A stretch of DNA of 59,245 nucleotides from Verrucomicrobiaceae bacterium (GCA_024232965.1 JACKQF010000014.1:1-59245); one strand, 5' to 3'. Counted from the stretch's first letter, positions 48,101-54,857 are shown. The notes: generated by a model not told the origin, from the letters alone. Numbers and translations are program-made.

Positions 48101-51100
48101 ACATCAGCGTCAATGAGTCTGGCCGTGCGGACCTTGCCCTGCGCAAGTCCTTGAAGCCTGGTCAGGCCAACGCCATCGCCGCTGGTGGTGCCGTGTGCTA
48201 CCGTATTGAGGTCTTCAACCAAGGCGTCCTGCCTGCCACAGATATCAAGGTGTGTGACTACATCCCTGCGGGCCTCACCTTTGACCAAGGCCAAAACCCA
48301 TTCTGGTCCGTGGATCAGGCTGACATCGTCTCCTGCACCCTCACCGGGCCTCTGGCTCCAGGGGCCAGCGCCCAGATCGATCTCTGCCTCACGGTGGCAG
48401 AAGACGCCGTTGCTGATAGCAGCATCACCAACTACGCAGAGATCTGCTCCTTCAAGGCCACCGGCCCGAATGACGTGATCATCACTGCGGATGCCGATAG
48501 CACCCCAGATGCCATCTTTGGCAATGATGGTCAGGTCACCAACGACGCCATCAATGGCGAAAACTTCGATCAAGACGACATGGACTGCGAGGTCATCACG
48601 GTCATGCCGCCAGAACAAATCGATCTGGCCCTGCGCAAGACTCTGAAGTCCGGCCAGAACCCCATGCCTGCCCCAGGCCAGGAAGTCTGCTACACCATCG
48701 AAGTCTTCAACCAGTGCGGCCAGACCGTCACGGACATCGAAGTCTGCGACTACGTCCCTGCGGGCCTGATGCTCACCGATGCCTCCGCCGCTGAGTGGAC
48801 GGACGCTGGCAGCAACATGCTCGTCTGCACGATCCCAGGTCCGCTGGCCCCAGGCGCTAGCCAGGCCATCCAGATCTGCTTCAAGGTCGCGGACAATGCC
48901 CTGCCCGGCTCCTCCATCACCAACTGCGCAGAAATCTGCGGAGCCAAGGATGAGAAGGGTCAGGAGGCCATCGATGCAGACAGCACCTATGATAGCTCTG
49001 CCGATAACGATGGCCGCGTCACCGACAACGCCATCAACGGAGAGAACTTTGATGAAGACGATCACGACTGTGAGACCATCACCGTCGGCGAATCCGCCCG
49101 CTTTGACCTTGCCCTGCAGAAGCGCCTCGCGCCGCAGCAGATCGGCAGTGTCCGCCCGGGTGACCTCGTCACTTACTCCATTGAGGTCTTCAACCAGGGC
49201 ACCATCCCTGCCTCCCAGATCAGCATCGTTGATACCCTGCCTGCGGGCTTCACCCTCGCCGACAGCGCTTGGTATAACATGCCTGGCGGTCTTGCACTGC
49301 GCAGCATCGTTGGCCCTGTGGCTCCTGGTTCCAGCGCCATCGTCAACATCACCCTGCGTGCTGGTTCCACCACGGGCGTGGCGCAGAACATCGCGGAAAT
49401 CTTCTCCGCACGCAATGCCACCACGAACGTCGCCGTCAACGCCCTCAGCGGTGATGCAGATAGTCCGTATGACGCAGACCCGAACAACGAAGGCAACATC
49501 GTCGATGACGAACTCAATGGTGCCCTGGGCGACCACGACTCCGCTGACATCGCCCTCATCGAAGTCCTCGCCGGTCCGACCATCGGTGACCGCGTCTGGG
49601 AAGATCGCAATGCCAACGGCGTGCAGGATCCAAATGAGAGCGGCCTGGGCGGTATCACCGTCTATCTGCTCAATGGTTCCGGCACTCCGACCGGCCGCAG
49701 CACCACCACGGATGGCAGCGGGTTCTACACCTTCACCGGTCTTGAGCCCGGCGACTACTGTGTGCAGTTCGACCTGCCTGTCGGTTATGCCTTCACCAAG
49801 GCAGACCAGGGCAGCAACGACAACATCGACAGCGATGCCGACACCCTCACTGGCCGCACTGCCAAGACCACCATTGATACCACCGAAACCGATGGCTCGT
49901 GGGATGCAGGTCTCTACCGCCCAGCCTCCATCGGTGGCGTGGTGTGGAATGATGCCAATGACAACGGTCTCCAAGATCAGGGTGAAACCGGCCTGGACGA
50001 AATCACTGTGCAGCTCTGCCTACTGAACAACACCGTCGTGGCGACCACCACGACCGATGTCGATGGCAGCTACCGCTTTGATGGCCTCCCAGCTGCGATC
50101 TACCGCGTGAAGATCAATACCCCACCGGTGACGGCACCCGTCTCCTCCAGCATCACTGATCTGGCGGATAACAATGAAGCTGGTGACGACAACGGCAACC
50201 AATCCGGCCCAGGTGCCCCAGCCAAGAGCCCACCGATCACGCTCAGCTACGGCGAAAACGATCCGACCATCGGCTTCGGCTTCGTGCCAGCTGTTGGCGT
50301 CGGCAACCTCGTCTTCGTCGATCACAACGGCAATGGTACCGCCGATGACGGCGAAGGCATCGATGGTGTCACCGTCCGCCTCTACCGCAGCGGTGAAACC
50401 CCAGGCCAATCCACCCCAGTGGCCAGCACCGCTACCAGCAAGGGCGGCTGCTACCAGTTCCTGGGCCTGAAGCCTGGCGCTTACTTCATCCACATCCCTG
50501 CTACCCAGTTCGCCAACGGCGCACCGCTGGCTGGCCGCGTCTCCCTGCCTGGTGCAGGCACAGACTCTGGCGTGGATGATCTGAACGATGAAAACGGTGT
50601 CGATGTCGCCAATGCCGCCCAGTCCGGTATCAGCTCCATCGTCTTCAACCTGACCGCTGGCACAGAGCCCATCGACTCCACCACCGAAAACGGTAAGGTA
50701 GCCGATGGCGATAATGTTGCTGACGCCAACATCGACTTCACCATCGACCTCGGCTTCATCGGCGCGAAACCCGCCAACATCGCCTTCTGGCAGGCTGTCA
50801 ACGGCCTCAATGGCCAAAACGGCCCTGCCCAGAACGCCGATACGGACACCTATGGCAACCTGCTTGAATACGCCCTCTGCCTCAATCCGGCGACAGGCGT
50901 CCAAGAAGGCCCTGCGTTCTGCGCCCGCCTCAACCCCGGCACAAACCCTGCCGATGGTAAGGTCGAAGCCTTCTATCACCGCCGCGCTGGCGGTGGTCAG
51001 CAGGACATCACCTACACCCTCGAGGTCTTGCCTGAGTTGGAACAATCCCCAGTCGGCTGGACCACCTCCAGCCTCACCCCGGTCATCACTGATCTGGGCG

Positions 51101-52191
51101 ATGGCACCGAGAAGGTGTATTACCCAGACCTCGCTCTGGAGCCAGCCTTCGCAGGCCAGGATCACGGCTTCGTCCGTCTCCGCGTCACCCTCAACGGCAG
51201 TGGCGACACCAGCACCAGCGAAGTCTTCGGCTGGACCCACCGTGCCTTCCCTGCCCTTTGCGAGACGTTCTCCATGCCTTACCTCCAGAAGGAAGTGTTC
51301 AGTGGCGTGGTCGATAGCGTCAATGGCACCACCCTCAACGTCGCCACCTCCACCGGCATCGTCTCGCTGACCAGCGTCCTGTCCGCAGGCACGCCAGCGT
51401 TCATCGAAGTCACCAGCGGCGACAACGAAGGCCACCGCTTTGATCTCAACGAAGCCGCCACCACGGCGACTACCCTGACGGTTGATGCGGGTAGCAGCCG
51501 CAACACCCAGGCCACTGTGCCATCCTCCCTCGTGGGTGATAGCATCGTCGTCCGGCCGCATTGGACCCTGAACGGTCTGTTCCCCAAGAGCTACTTCGTC
51601 CCAGGTCCAAACGGCACCGTGGCTGACCGACTGATGTTTTTCAATCCAACCCGCAATGACTACGATATCATCTTCCTAACCACCGTGGCTGGACAGCTCC
51701 GCTGGGTGCTCGAGGGCGATGCTTCGCAGGCTGATGCAGGCAACCGCATCCTCGGACCATGCGAAGCTGGTCTCACCTTCGTCCACCCGAAACACCAGAC
51801 CATCGCCATGTCCTTCGTCGGCATCATCCGCGCCAACGACTTCGCCTGCCCCATCCGTGTCGGCACGAACTACATCGGCGGCGGCTGGCCCATCGACCAG
51901 AGCCCCGATGATCGGCTCATGACGGTCGCCAACGGGTTCACGGGAGCCCGCACGGCCACCGCCTCCGACCGCATGTTGTTCTGGAAGGGTGACCTATCCA
52001 CCACCACCCCAGAAGGCTACGTGACCCACTACCTCTACAACTACAACAGCGTGACGCAGTGGATCAGCGAGAGCAATGCCTCCTTCGCCAACCAGAGCGC
52101 CGTCAAGTCGTTCAAGGCACTCAAAGGAGTCGTGTTCACCAGCCGCAACGGCAAGCCAAACTACGTCATGCCCTTGCCTTGGAACCCCTAA
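36172..52191 (+). CDS. Giant secreted SdrD-B/DUF11 repeat protein
   Basis: The 5,339-residue product (start chosen at the signal peptide MKKRLLIPLCLLSLSGAFA; the open frame extends to 35950) has this order: a propeller-like head (about 20-470), a beta domain (about 475-590), three putative Ig (He_PIG) domains (about 593-855), 20 regular SdrD-B-like domains plus one variant (858-3350), seven DUF11 domains (3351-4470), three more SdrD-B-like domains (4471-4866) and a C-terminal part (about 4867-5339) resembling TIGR02597 (GHRFDLNEAATTATTLTVDA, then VRPHWTLNGLFP). The repeats carry EF-hand-like D-x-N-x-N-G-x-x-D calcium loops. No LPxTG, PEP-CTERM or other known anchor ends the protein. It is probably an extracellular stalk or adhesin; the export route after Sec is unknown. 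Confidence 0.93.
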   Translation: MKKRLLIPLCLLSLSGAFAQMPSWWGKAGATVTTCRADADSEHVLMIMDTRNKTTAPLSVDWAPSMYSPSNWTRADLGQVYGIALDAQHNIYVSATVAYGMPNAYNSNDLVGDFGPGGSGAIYKIDAVTGAISTFAVIPQDQTVMAYSSSGGSAGDPTVLVPIVDKDSVRVGAGLGNVCYDAEHNQFFATSFDDGKIYRISSAGAVIDSFDPSTLDQFVPDPSPADTGNADSIAPLGDRVWGVGYFGGRVYFSAWKEDRRPDNPASTSTVFNAVYSVALTSGGAFTGTERLEFNMPNFAKDGASAGVTSNPVSDIEFDLAGNMLVGERGMGSDLDPAAHRASMFYMARSGAGTYTPLASYGTTPGYIRVGTSPGNNNGSASGGVDFAYDGYDSTGQQASGGLTFAWSTGHRLRETSDDGGPGGSGYIIAGAQMSPLGGFANPSQFYATSYFVDYDSATDRVNKTEQGDIDTIRATPAPACAITVVSMTGGAGTCDDNGTPLVTTDDWFLSDVTVTFSDAPATGNLVLSGAALHSSNTVTTVAVGSTTSSTSHTFVGVKLKANNTANALTATFDVDTACTLTQNTAAVPPCSTCPTITVTPDPLSSGTVGTAYTGSPAASGGTAPYTWTASGLPAGLSINASTGAITGNPSATGTATITATDANGCPGTTSLTINPFACPTIDVTPNPLPAGMVGTAYNQTPTASGAGGGASYTWTATGLPAGLALNASTGEITGTPTADGNATITATYAGPGGVNCFGSTTLEIAACPLFPPQNETTTIDCGILVSKQLAVSGGAAPYTWSLTSGTLPAGITLSTSGLLSGTTTDTSPAIVSITAIDANGCPGVLNLTININPCAVKLGDFVWKDLDRDGIQDINEPGIVGVTVTLYNSTGTAIGTTTTNGVGFYEFTGLTPGNYTVGVPPILPDGCKLTIINTPSDDCTDSDGNPTTGKTDTIVLVGGVDNPCVDFGYINEKAALGDYVWKDLNRDGIQDPNEPGIVGVVVTLCDSTNNPIGTTTTNGIGYYSFWGLEPGSYYVKVAPVLPDGCKLTSIDNPLDDCKDSDANTTTGSTALIVLAAGENNPCIDFGYVNEKASLGDYVWKDLDRDNKQDANEPGIEGVTVTLYNSGGTPIGTTTTNGVGWYQFTNLDVGTYSVGFPTALADGCALVAANEGLDDTIDSDPNATTGRTVAVVLTAGEHNPTIDAGYNSPKASLGDYVWKDLDRDGRQDAGEPGIEGVTVTLYNSGGVAIGTTTTNSYGFYSFTNLDPDEYSVGFPTTVGAGCVLTNADQGTDTGDSDANVTTGRTILTTLVAGENDPTWDAGYLSPLASLGDYVWKDLDKNGTQDAGEPGIQGVTVTLLNSSGTPIGTTVTNATGYYSFTDLQPGTYAVGFPLSLNPSCVLTTADVGSESADSDASTTTGRTVNVTLAANEHNPNLDAGYYSPKASLGNFVWKDLNRNGLQDANEPGIENVVVTLHNSAGTAIGTTTTNATGYYSFWDLDPSDYYVSVPTVLPDGCIIGTQDDPTDDCLDSDANPSTGATALTTLSAGENEICLDIAYINPKASLGDYVWKDLNRNHLQDSSEPGVQGVTVTLFDAAGDAIGTTTTDGTGWYQFVNLDPGTYSVGFPTVLHDGCVLVAANEGIDDAKDSDPNASTGRTATVILTEGEHNPTIDAGYDSPKASLGDYVWKDLDRDGRQDAGEPGLADVTVTLYNDIGIAIGTTTTNGVGYYSFIDLDPGTYGVGFPTSLGQGCVLTTANVGADSGDSDADTTTGRTVTTSLEPGENDPTWDAGYVTDLASLGDYVWKDLNKDGVQDSNEPGIAGVTITLLNSSGVAIGTDTTDGTGYYVFADLQPGTYAVRFPTALNDGCELTQSGQGSAATGSDANPTTGNTVNVVLASNEHNPDIDAGYISPKASLGDYVWKDHNENSVQDSNEPGIGGVIVTLLDDAGNEIGVTQTDGTGYYHFLDLMPGDYRVRFPATLPDGCVLVAPESGTDDTIDSNPDQSSGLTSVVTLSAGENDNTIDAGYISPLASIGNYVWKDLNRNGQQDSGEPGIQGIVVTLLDDSGTAIGTTETDATGHYAFTGLQPGDYALKFPLDAGSDCVLTTADIGSDASDSDASTTTGLTITTTLDPRENDLTWDAGYISPLASLGDYVWKDQNHNGQQDSGEPGISNVTVTLLDGSGAVLGTTQTNSSGYYLFDDLQPGDYAVQFPASLPDHCVLTTALTGATATDSNPDDTSGITANVTLAVAEHNGTIDAGYYNPLAALGNYVWKDLNRNGQQDSGEPGIADVTVTLLSSSGTAIGTTETDSTGFYFFDELQPGTYAVKFPTSLADGCILTTADQAGGDDALDSDANTTTGTTINVTLAAMDVNTTLDAGFISPKSSLGDFVFKDLNRNGIQDGGEPGIESVTVTLHDGSGTAIGTTTTDGTGYYVFHDLNPGTYSVSFPLSLGAGCVLSQPDQGADNADSDPDQTTGRTADVVLGIAEHNPTIDAGYYSPFASLGNFVWKDLNKDGTQSANEPGIKGVIVNLYTAAGALIGTTTTDGTGYYSFTDLQPGNYVVEFPTTLDSGLCVLTSANQGSDPIDSDADTSTGRTTTITLIAGQNDDTIDAGFIYPLASIGDYVWKDLNRNGLQDNGEPGIANVTVRLRNATGTEVGTTQTDGTGWFSFTGLQPGSYSLLFPTELQDGCLITVADAPNDDSIDSDADETTGATIITTLDAGENDITWDAGYYSPKAALGDRVWKDLNRNGIQDGGEPGITGITVTLLDDSGTPIGTDVTDGEGYYWFPDLDPGTYSVQFPLAIGTGCELTAQNNGTTADDSNPAPTTGITDEVTLIAGEVNSTIDAGYYSPFASLGDRVFKDLNRNGLQDAGEPGVANITVTLHRADGTAIGSDVTDGEGYYYFSDLQPGGYFVSFPLEISPGCVLAQDNVGTDDGIDSDAAPDTGRTEVTTLLPGENDPTWDAGYTSPFASLGNYVWKDLDRDGVQDPGEPGIEGVTVTLYNAAGTAIGTDFTDGTGHYLFTDLLPGDYSVGVVVTLPDGCTLGEPDRGGDDALDTDANITTGRTPSTNLVAGEYDDTLDFGYYTPFASIGDRVWKDRNRNGIQDAGEPGIALIRVVLLDENGVEVGTTTTDGLGYFVFHNLQPGTYSLSFPTDLIDGCELGLADAGTDDATDSDADPDTGLTITTVLEPGENDMTWDAGYISPPLCLGNLVWLDVDHDGLQDPGEPGIAGAKLELFYANMLPAKDYEGNLVAAILSTPDTGEYKFGNLAPGDYIVRVTPPPGLEATIGGVDPDNDNNLDSNGVVMLGHDYVQSLPVTLLNNSEPANDGDLDTDSNLTVDFGFYYPKYDLALRKLLAPGQKNPVKPGDKVTFTVEVFNQGDIAVRDTKIVDYVPAGLVLDTSLSPNWSMVGANAEGLLYNEIQPGDSSTTTITFTVAASQLAGDLTNYAEIFESHDPDGAIIADVDSTPDKDPTNDGVVFDNEINNENSDQDDHDGATITVVPPGTWDLALRKTLAAGQSASVNPGDTVTFTLEVFNQGADAAKDIKLVDYIPTGMTLADSQWASLSTAMATTTLANPVAAGGSAQINIALKVSNTVTGPIDLTNYAEIGDFKDLTGVARVDVDSTPDMDPANDGPLVDNAINNEQADQDDHDKAIVSVNAPKVFDLALRKMLAQGQSSTVARDTVVNFAFEVFNQGAVPAKNIVVTDYLPGYLTLEDPNWVSTLPGQIAIAIPQVVQPGERVVLSLAARLNTSAPANTTVINRAEISAATDDKGNPVTDTDSTMDNIASNDGPATDDAVNGENADQDDADLASFTVAPPGTFDLALRKSLALNQGAAVNIGDLVHYTIEVFNQGAITAKAIQITDYIPAGLTLEDSNWVNNGNGTATGGLGATFTLAPGASVQLPITFRVNNSATEGATIMNVAEISSAKDINGNTPTDIDSIADTTRNNDGFMKDDELNNADFDEDDSDYADISVNESGRADLALRKSLKPGQANAIAAGGAVCYRIEVFNQGVLPATDIKVCDYIPAGLTFDQGQNPFWSVDQADIVSCTLTGPLAPGASAQIDLCLTVAEDAVADSSITNYAEICSFKATGPNDVIITADADSTPDAIFGNDGQVTNDAINGENFDQDDMDCEVITVMPPEQIDLALRKTLKSGQNPMPAPGQEVCYTIEVFNQCGQTVTDIEVCDYVPAGLMLTDASAAEWTDAGSNMLVCTIPGPLAPGASQAIQICFKVADNALPGSSITNCAEICGAKDEKGQEAIDADSTYDSSADNDGRVTDNAINGENFDEDDHDCETITVGESARFDLALQKRLAPQQIGSVRPGDLVTYSIEVFNQGTIPASQISIVDTLPAGFTLADSAWYNMPGGLALRSIVGPVAPGSSAIVNITLRAGSTTGVAQNIAEIFSARNATTNVAVNALSGDADSPYDADPNNEGNIVDDELNGALGDHDSADIALIEVLAGPTIGDRVWEDRNANGVQDPNESGLGGITVYLLNGSGTPTGRSTTTDGSGFYTFTGLEPGDYCVQFDLPVGYAFTKADQGSNDNIDSDADTLTGRTAKTTIDTTETDGSWDAGLYRPASIGGVVWNDANDNGLQDQGETGLDEITVQLCLLNNTVVATTTTDVDGSYRFDGLPAAIYRVKINTPPVTAPVSSSITDLADNNEAGDDNGNQSGPGAPAKSPPITLSYGENDPTIGFGFVPAVGVGNLVFVDHNGNGTADDGEGIDGVTVRLYRSGETPGQSTPVASTATSKGGCYQFLGLKPGAYFIHIPATQFANGAPLAGRVSLPGAGTDSGVDDLNDENGVDVANAAQSGISSIVFNLTAGTEPIDSTTENGKVADGDNVADANIDFTIDLGFIGAKPANIAFWQAVNGLNGQNGPAQNADTDTYGNLLEYALCLNPATGVQEGPAFCARLNPGTNPADGKVEAFYHRRAGGGQQDITYTLEVLPELEQSPVGWTTSSLTPVITDLGDGTEKVYYPDLALEPAFAGQDHGFVRLRVTLNGSGDTSTSEVFGWTHRAFPALCETFSMPYLQKEVFSGVVDSVNGTTLNVATSTGIVSLTSVLSAGTPAFIEVTSGDNEGHRFDLNEAATTATTLTVDAGSSRNTQATVPSSLVGDSIVVRPHWTLNGLFPKSYFVPGPNGTVADRLMFFNPTRNDYDIIFLTTVAGQLRWVLEGDASQADAGNRILGPCEAGLTFVHPKHQTIAMSFVGIIRANDFACPIRVGTNYIGGGWPIDQSPDDRLMTVANGFTGARTATASDRMLFWKGDLSTTTPEGYVTHYLYNYNSVTQWISESNASFANQSAVKSFKALKGVVFTSRNGKPNYVMPLPWNP
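37948..38736 (+). repeat. Three putative Ig (He_PIG) repeats
   Basis: Each unit has the pattern GTAY, APYTWTASGLPAGLSIN, STGAITGNP and a DANGCPG-like end, starting near 37948, 38202 and 38470. They join the head of the giant protein to its SdrD-B array. Confidence 0.8.
38743..46221 (+). repeat. Array of 21 SdrD-B-like domain repeats
   Basis: Repeat starts (LGDYVWKD or variant) lie at 38743, 39097, 39451, 39805, 40156, 40507, 40861, 41215, 41566, 41917, 42271, 42622, 42973, 43330, 43681, 44035, 44389, 44740, 45094, 45448 and the variant at 45802. Units are 351, 354 or 357 bases. Repeats 2-5 and 6-9 have the same length order (354, 354, 351, 351), an offset of exactly 1410 bases, and repeat-specific words in common, which suggests block duplication. 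Confidence 0.9.
46222..49575 (+). repeat. Seven DUF11-type repeats
   Basis: Units beginning DLALRK or similar start at 46222, 46699, 47173, 47647, 48127, 48619 and 49102 (474-492 bases). Each has the EVFNQG and DYIPAGL segments and ends with an acidic linker such as NGENFDQDDMD. Units five and six carry six cysteines at matching positions, absent from the others. Confidence 0.9.
49576..50769 (+). repeat. Three further SdrD-B-like repeats
   Basis: They start near 49582, 49930 and 50293 (IGDRVWEDRNANGVQD, IGGVVWNDANDNGLQD, VGNLVFVDHNGNGTAD). They are more diverged from each other than the main array and lead into the C-terminal domain. Confidence 0.85.
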
Positions 52192-52208
52192 ATTGAGACG
52201 ACGAATGG

Positions 52209-52237
52209 TCCGGTGTGGGCGAAAAACCCACACTGGA
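52209..52237 (+). terminator. Hairpin after giant gene
   Basis: An 11-bp stem with one G-T pair (TCCGGTGTGGG with CCCACACTGGA, loop CGAAAAA) starts 18 bases after the stop. No T-run follows, so it may slow or protect transcript ends, or be a rho-dependent or processing site rather than a strong terminator. Confidence 0.5.
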
Positions 52238-52268
52238 CACATAATTACCATAATAACCATTGCAATCA

Positions 52269-52286
52269 CTTAACTATTCTGTTAAG
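52269..52286. promoter_or_regulatory. Inverted repeat CTTAAC-N6-GTTAAG before PEP-CTERM gene
   Basis: A perfect 6-base inverted repeat with a 6-base spacer lies 22 bases before the start codon at 52309, in AT-rich DNA. It could be an operator or a small leader hairpin. Confidence 0.4.
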
Positions 52287-52308
52287 GTTCCACAATTCCC
52301 CGCAAGCT

Positions 52309-53052
52309 ATGAAACTCTCCAAATCTCTTTTCCTCTTTGGCTTGGCTGCCTCTTTGTTGGCTGTGGCACCAGCTAAGGCCACCACGATCAACTGGGGCAC
52401 CTACGTCAGCTTTACCGGCAGTCTGCTTTATGACTCCAGTGGCAACAACCTTGATGATAACTATTTCTTCGAATTAGGTTCCTTTGGCAGCTTTACCCCG
52501 ACATCCGCGAACATGGCAGATTGGCTAGCGAACTGGAAACCCTTTGACCGCGCCACAGCCCCGGCTACCTGGAATTCCGCAGTCGGCAACGTCAGCGCCT
52601 CCGCTACCCTTGAGACGGATTTCACCACCGACAATGCCACCCTATCCCAGGCCAATACCTTTGCCGAGGGAGATCAAGCCTACATCTGGGTGTACCGGGA
52701 TGTCGCTGGCAACCCCACCCCAAGTCCGGCTTATGACATCGGACTCGAATGGGCCCTCGTCACCAACGACTCCTCCGATACAATCGTCGCGGATGACTGG
52801 ACCTTCCCCGCGCCTTCTGGCCACATCGTCGCAAACCTTGACTGGCGCATTGAAGATGCCAGCACCGTCATCTTTGGCGGGCTGAACGACGGTCAAGGCC
52901 CCGGCACCTACTCCGTGACACCTGGCTCCTTCGCGCTTCAGACCCACACCGATCCGACGGCCGTGCCAGAGCCCGGCAGCCTGCTGCTCATCAGCGCCGT
53001 CGGCTCCGTCTTTGCCCTGCGCCGCAAGCGCCGCAGTGCACAGAGCGTGTAA
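52309..53052 (+). CDS. PEP-CTERM sorted exported protein
   Basis: The 247-residue product has a signal peptide (about 1-24) and the C-terminal PEP-CTERM signal AVPEPGS, a hydrophobic stretch and RRKRR. The body (about 25-215) is beta-rich, with aromatic and Asp/Asn residues and no recognised catalytic motif. It would be processed by an exosortase encoded elsewhere. A strong terminator follows. The start at 52309 gives the signal peptide; the longer frame to 52213 does not. Confidence 0.88.
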   Translation: MKLSKSLFLFGLAASLLAVAPAKATTINWGTYVSFTGSLLYDSSGNNLDDNYFFELGSFGSFTPTSANMADWLANWKPFDRATAPATWNSAVGNVSASATLETDFTTDNATLSQANTFAEGDQAYIWVYRDVAGNPTPSPAYDIGLEWALVTNDSSDTIVADDWTFPAPSGHIVANLDWRIEDASTVIFGGLNDGQGPGTYSVTPGSFALQTHTDPTAVPEPGSLLLISAVGSVFALRRKRRSAQSV

Positions 53053-53092
53053 CGCCGCGCTTCGGCACCTGAAGAGGTCGCCTCATTTTGAG

Positions 53093-53123
53093 ACCGCCAA
53101 GCAGTCACTGCTTGGCGGTTTTG
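53093..53123 (+). terminator. Rho-independent terminator after PEP-CTERM gene
   Basis: A 12-bp perfect stem (ACCGCCAAGCAG with CTGCTTGGCGGT, loop TCA) followed by TTTG lies 40 bases after the stop codon. Confidence 0.88.
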
Positions 53124-53265
53124 CGTTGGGGCGATTCTTCCCAGCAAGCCACCGACTTGGTCATGCTGCCCGGTTGCCTGCCAATCGGGGAGTGTGGGCA
53201 TCCTTCCGCCATTCCTCGTTGCGCAGAGGGCAACCTTGTTCCACCCTAGCGCCCATTCGCCGCCC

Positions 53266-53856
53266 ATGTTCGAGCCCCTCTACAACTACCTCTACCACCA
53301 GTCCCAAGACGGCGGCATCCCGCTCAAGGGCACCGGCATCGTCCTCGGTCTCTTCCTCCTGGCCATTCACCTTTGGGCTTTCTTCCGGGCTGAGGCCACG
53401 CGCGACTTCCTTCATCGTTTTCCGCGCAATTACCCCATTGGCGTCGGGCTCCTGACCATCGGCTTCCTCTGGGCCATGCTCATCATCAGCCACATGGATA
53501 TGGGCGAGTTCCACTTCCTGCGCCCCAAGTTCCAATTCATCATCCCCGCCGCCTTCGTCGCCGTGCTCCTTTATGTGAAGGAGTTCCTGTCAGTGCGTGC
53601 GCTCGGCTCACTGATGCTGCTGGCCGCTGGACCGCTGCTCTGCGCCGCCTTTTTGCAACCCCAAACCAGCCGCCTGCTGATCCCCATCCTCACCTACGCC
53701 TGGATCATCATTGGCATGTTCTTCGTCGGCATGCCTTTCCTCATGCGCGATTGGATCGGCTGGGCCACCGCAGACAACAGACGCTGGAACGCCCTCTCCA
53801 TCGCTGGCATCACCTACGGTGCAGTCGTGCTCGTCGTCGCGGTGCTGGATTGGTAA
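53266..53856 (+). CDS. Multi-pass membrane protein of unknown function
   Basis: The 196-residue product has six likely membrane helices (for example GIVLGLFLLAIHLWAFF, YPIGVGLLTIGFLWAMLII, IPAAFVAVLLYV, LMLLAAGPLLCAAFL, ILTYAWIIIGMFFVG, GITYGAVVLVVAVL) joined by short charged loops. I recognise no family. The ATG at 53266 (MFEPLYNYLY) was chosen; the frame extends to 53194. The next gene, a glycosyltransferase, starts after 22 bases on the same strand. Confidence 0.75.
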   Translation: MFEPLYNYLYHQSQDGGIPLKGTGIVLGLFLLAIHLWAFFRAEATRDFLHRFPRNYPIGVGLLTIGFLWAMLIISHMDMGEFHFLRPKFQFIIPAAFVAVLLYVKEFLSVRALGSLMLLAAGPLLCAAFLQPQTSRLLIPILTYAWIIIGMFFVGMPFLMRDWIGWATADNRRWNALSIAGITYGAVVLVVAVLDW

Positions 53857-53878
53857 AAAGCGCCGCGCGCCGCCCACC

Positions 53879-54805
53879 ATGGGACTCATCCAGCCCAGCG
53901 CCCTGGTCATTCGTGGCGGAGCCATCGGGGACTTCATCCTCACCCTGCCCGCCATCCGTCTCCTGCGGGAAAATCTGCCCTTGGCTCGTATCGAGGTCCT
54001 CGGTTACCCCGGCATTTGCGATCTCGCAAAACTCGCCGGACTCGCCGATGCCACGCGCAGCTTAGAACACCGCACCATGGCACCGCTTTTTGCCCCAGGT
54101 GCCAAGGTGGATCCTGCCCTCAAGGAGTGGCTGTGCAGTTTCAATCTCGTCGTCAGTTACCTCTACGATCCAGATGGGAACTTCCGCACCAATATGGAGT
54201 CCCTGGGCGTCAAGACCTTCATCCAGTGCAGCCATCGTGTCAGCCCCGAAGCAGGTCCCGCCTCCGCCCAACTCGCCAAGCCCCTGGAGTCGCTCGCCAT
54301 GTATCTGGACGACCCAGCGCCGCGTATCTCCCTACCCATCAGCGATCCCAGCGCCCGGCAGCGCATCGTCTGTCACATCGGCAGTGGTTCAGAGACAAAA
54401 AATTGGCCGCTAGCCCGCTGGCGGGAGCTCTGCGGACACCTCACCCAAAAATACCCCCACCACCTGCTAACCCTTATCACTGGCGAGGCCGAAGCCGCTC
54501 GCGGAATGACTGCCCAGATCCAGAGCGAATGGTGCGCGATCCCCCATGAACATTGGGACAGCCTACCTTTAACCGAGCTAGCCACCCGTATCACCGGTAG
54601 CCGCGCCTTCCTCGGGCATGACAGCGGCATCTCCCACCTCGCCGCCTCGTGTGGAGTCCCCAGCCTCCTGCTCTTCGGACCCACCGATCCCGCCGTCTGG
54701 GCTCCTGCGACCTCCCTCGTCAAAGTCCTCACCGCCCCAGGTGGCGATCTTTCGGCCCTCTCAGTCGAAACCGTGCTGGCGCAGGCCCAAGCCTGGCTGG
54801 GGTAA
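53879..54805 (+). CDS. Glycosyltransferase family 9 (heptosyltransferase-like)
   Basis: The 308-residue product has the N-terminal ALVIRGGAIGDFILTLPAIR motif of GT9 (GDxxLTLPxI), VCHIGSGSETKNWP in the middle with the Lys/Trp region that binds the donor, and FLGHDSGISHLAASCGVPSLLLFGPTDP, the family's most conserved block. It probably adds heptose or another sugar to lipopolysaccharide or a surface glycan in the cytoplasm. It follows the membrane protein gene and precedes the kinase gene by 52 bases. Confidence 0.88.
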   Translation: MGLIQPSALVIRGGAIGDFILTLPAIRLLRENLPLARIEVLGYPGICDLAKLAGLADATRSLEHRTMAPLFAPGAKVDPALKEWLCSFNLVVSYLYDPDGNFRTNMESLGVKTFIQCSHRVSPEAGPASAQLAKPLESLAMYLDDPAPRISLPISDPSARQRIVCHIGSGSETKNWPLARWRELCGHLTQKYPHHLLTLITGEAEAARGMTAQIQSEWCAIPHEHWDSLPLTELATRITGSRAFLGHDSGISHLAASCGVPSLLLFGPTDPAVWAPATSLVKVLTAPGGDLSALSVETVLAQAQAWLG

Positions 54806-54857
54806 AAGCTGTCATCCCGCTTGTGGCAAAACTGTTGCATGCTAGCTTCCGCCCAAT

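Noticed and set aside
46246..49974. A 1,242-codon open frame on the minus strand across the DUF11 region
   Set aside because: It is antisense to the repeats of the giant gene, has no signal or family motif, and its length is explained by the repeated, GC-rich codons of the plus-strand gene, which leave few stops in that frame.
50020..51561. A 513-codon minus-strand frame near the end of the giant gene
   Set aside because: Same reason: a frame shadow of the plus-strand gene, without recognisable domains.
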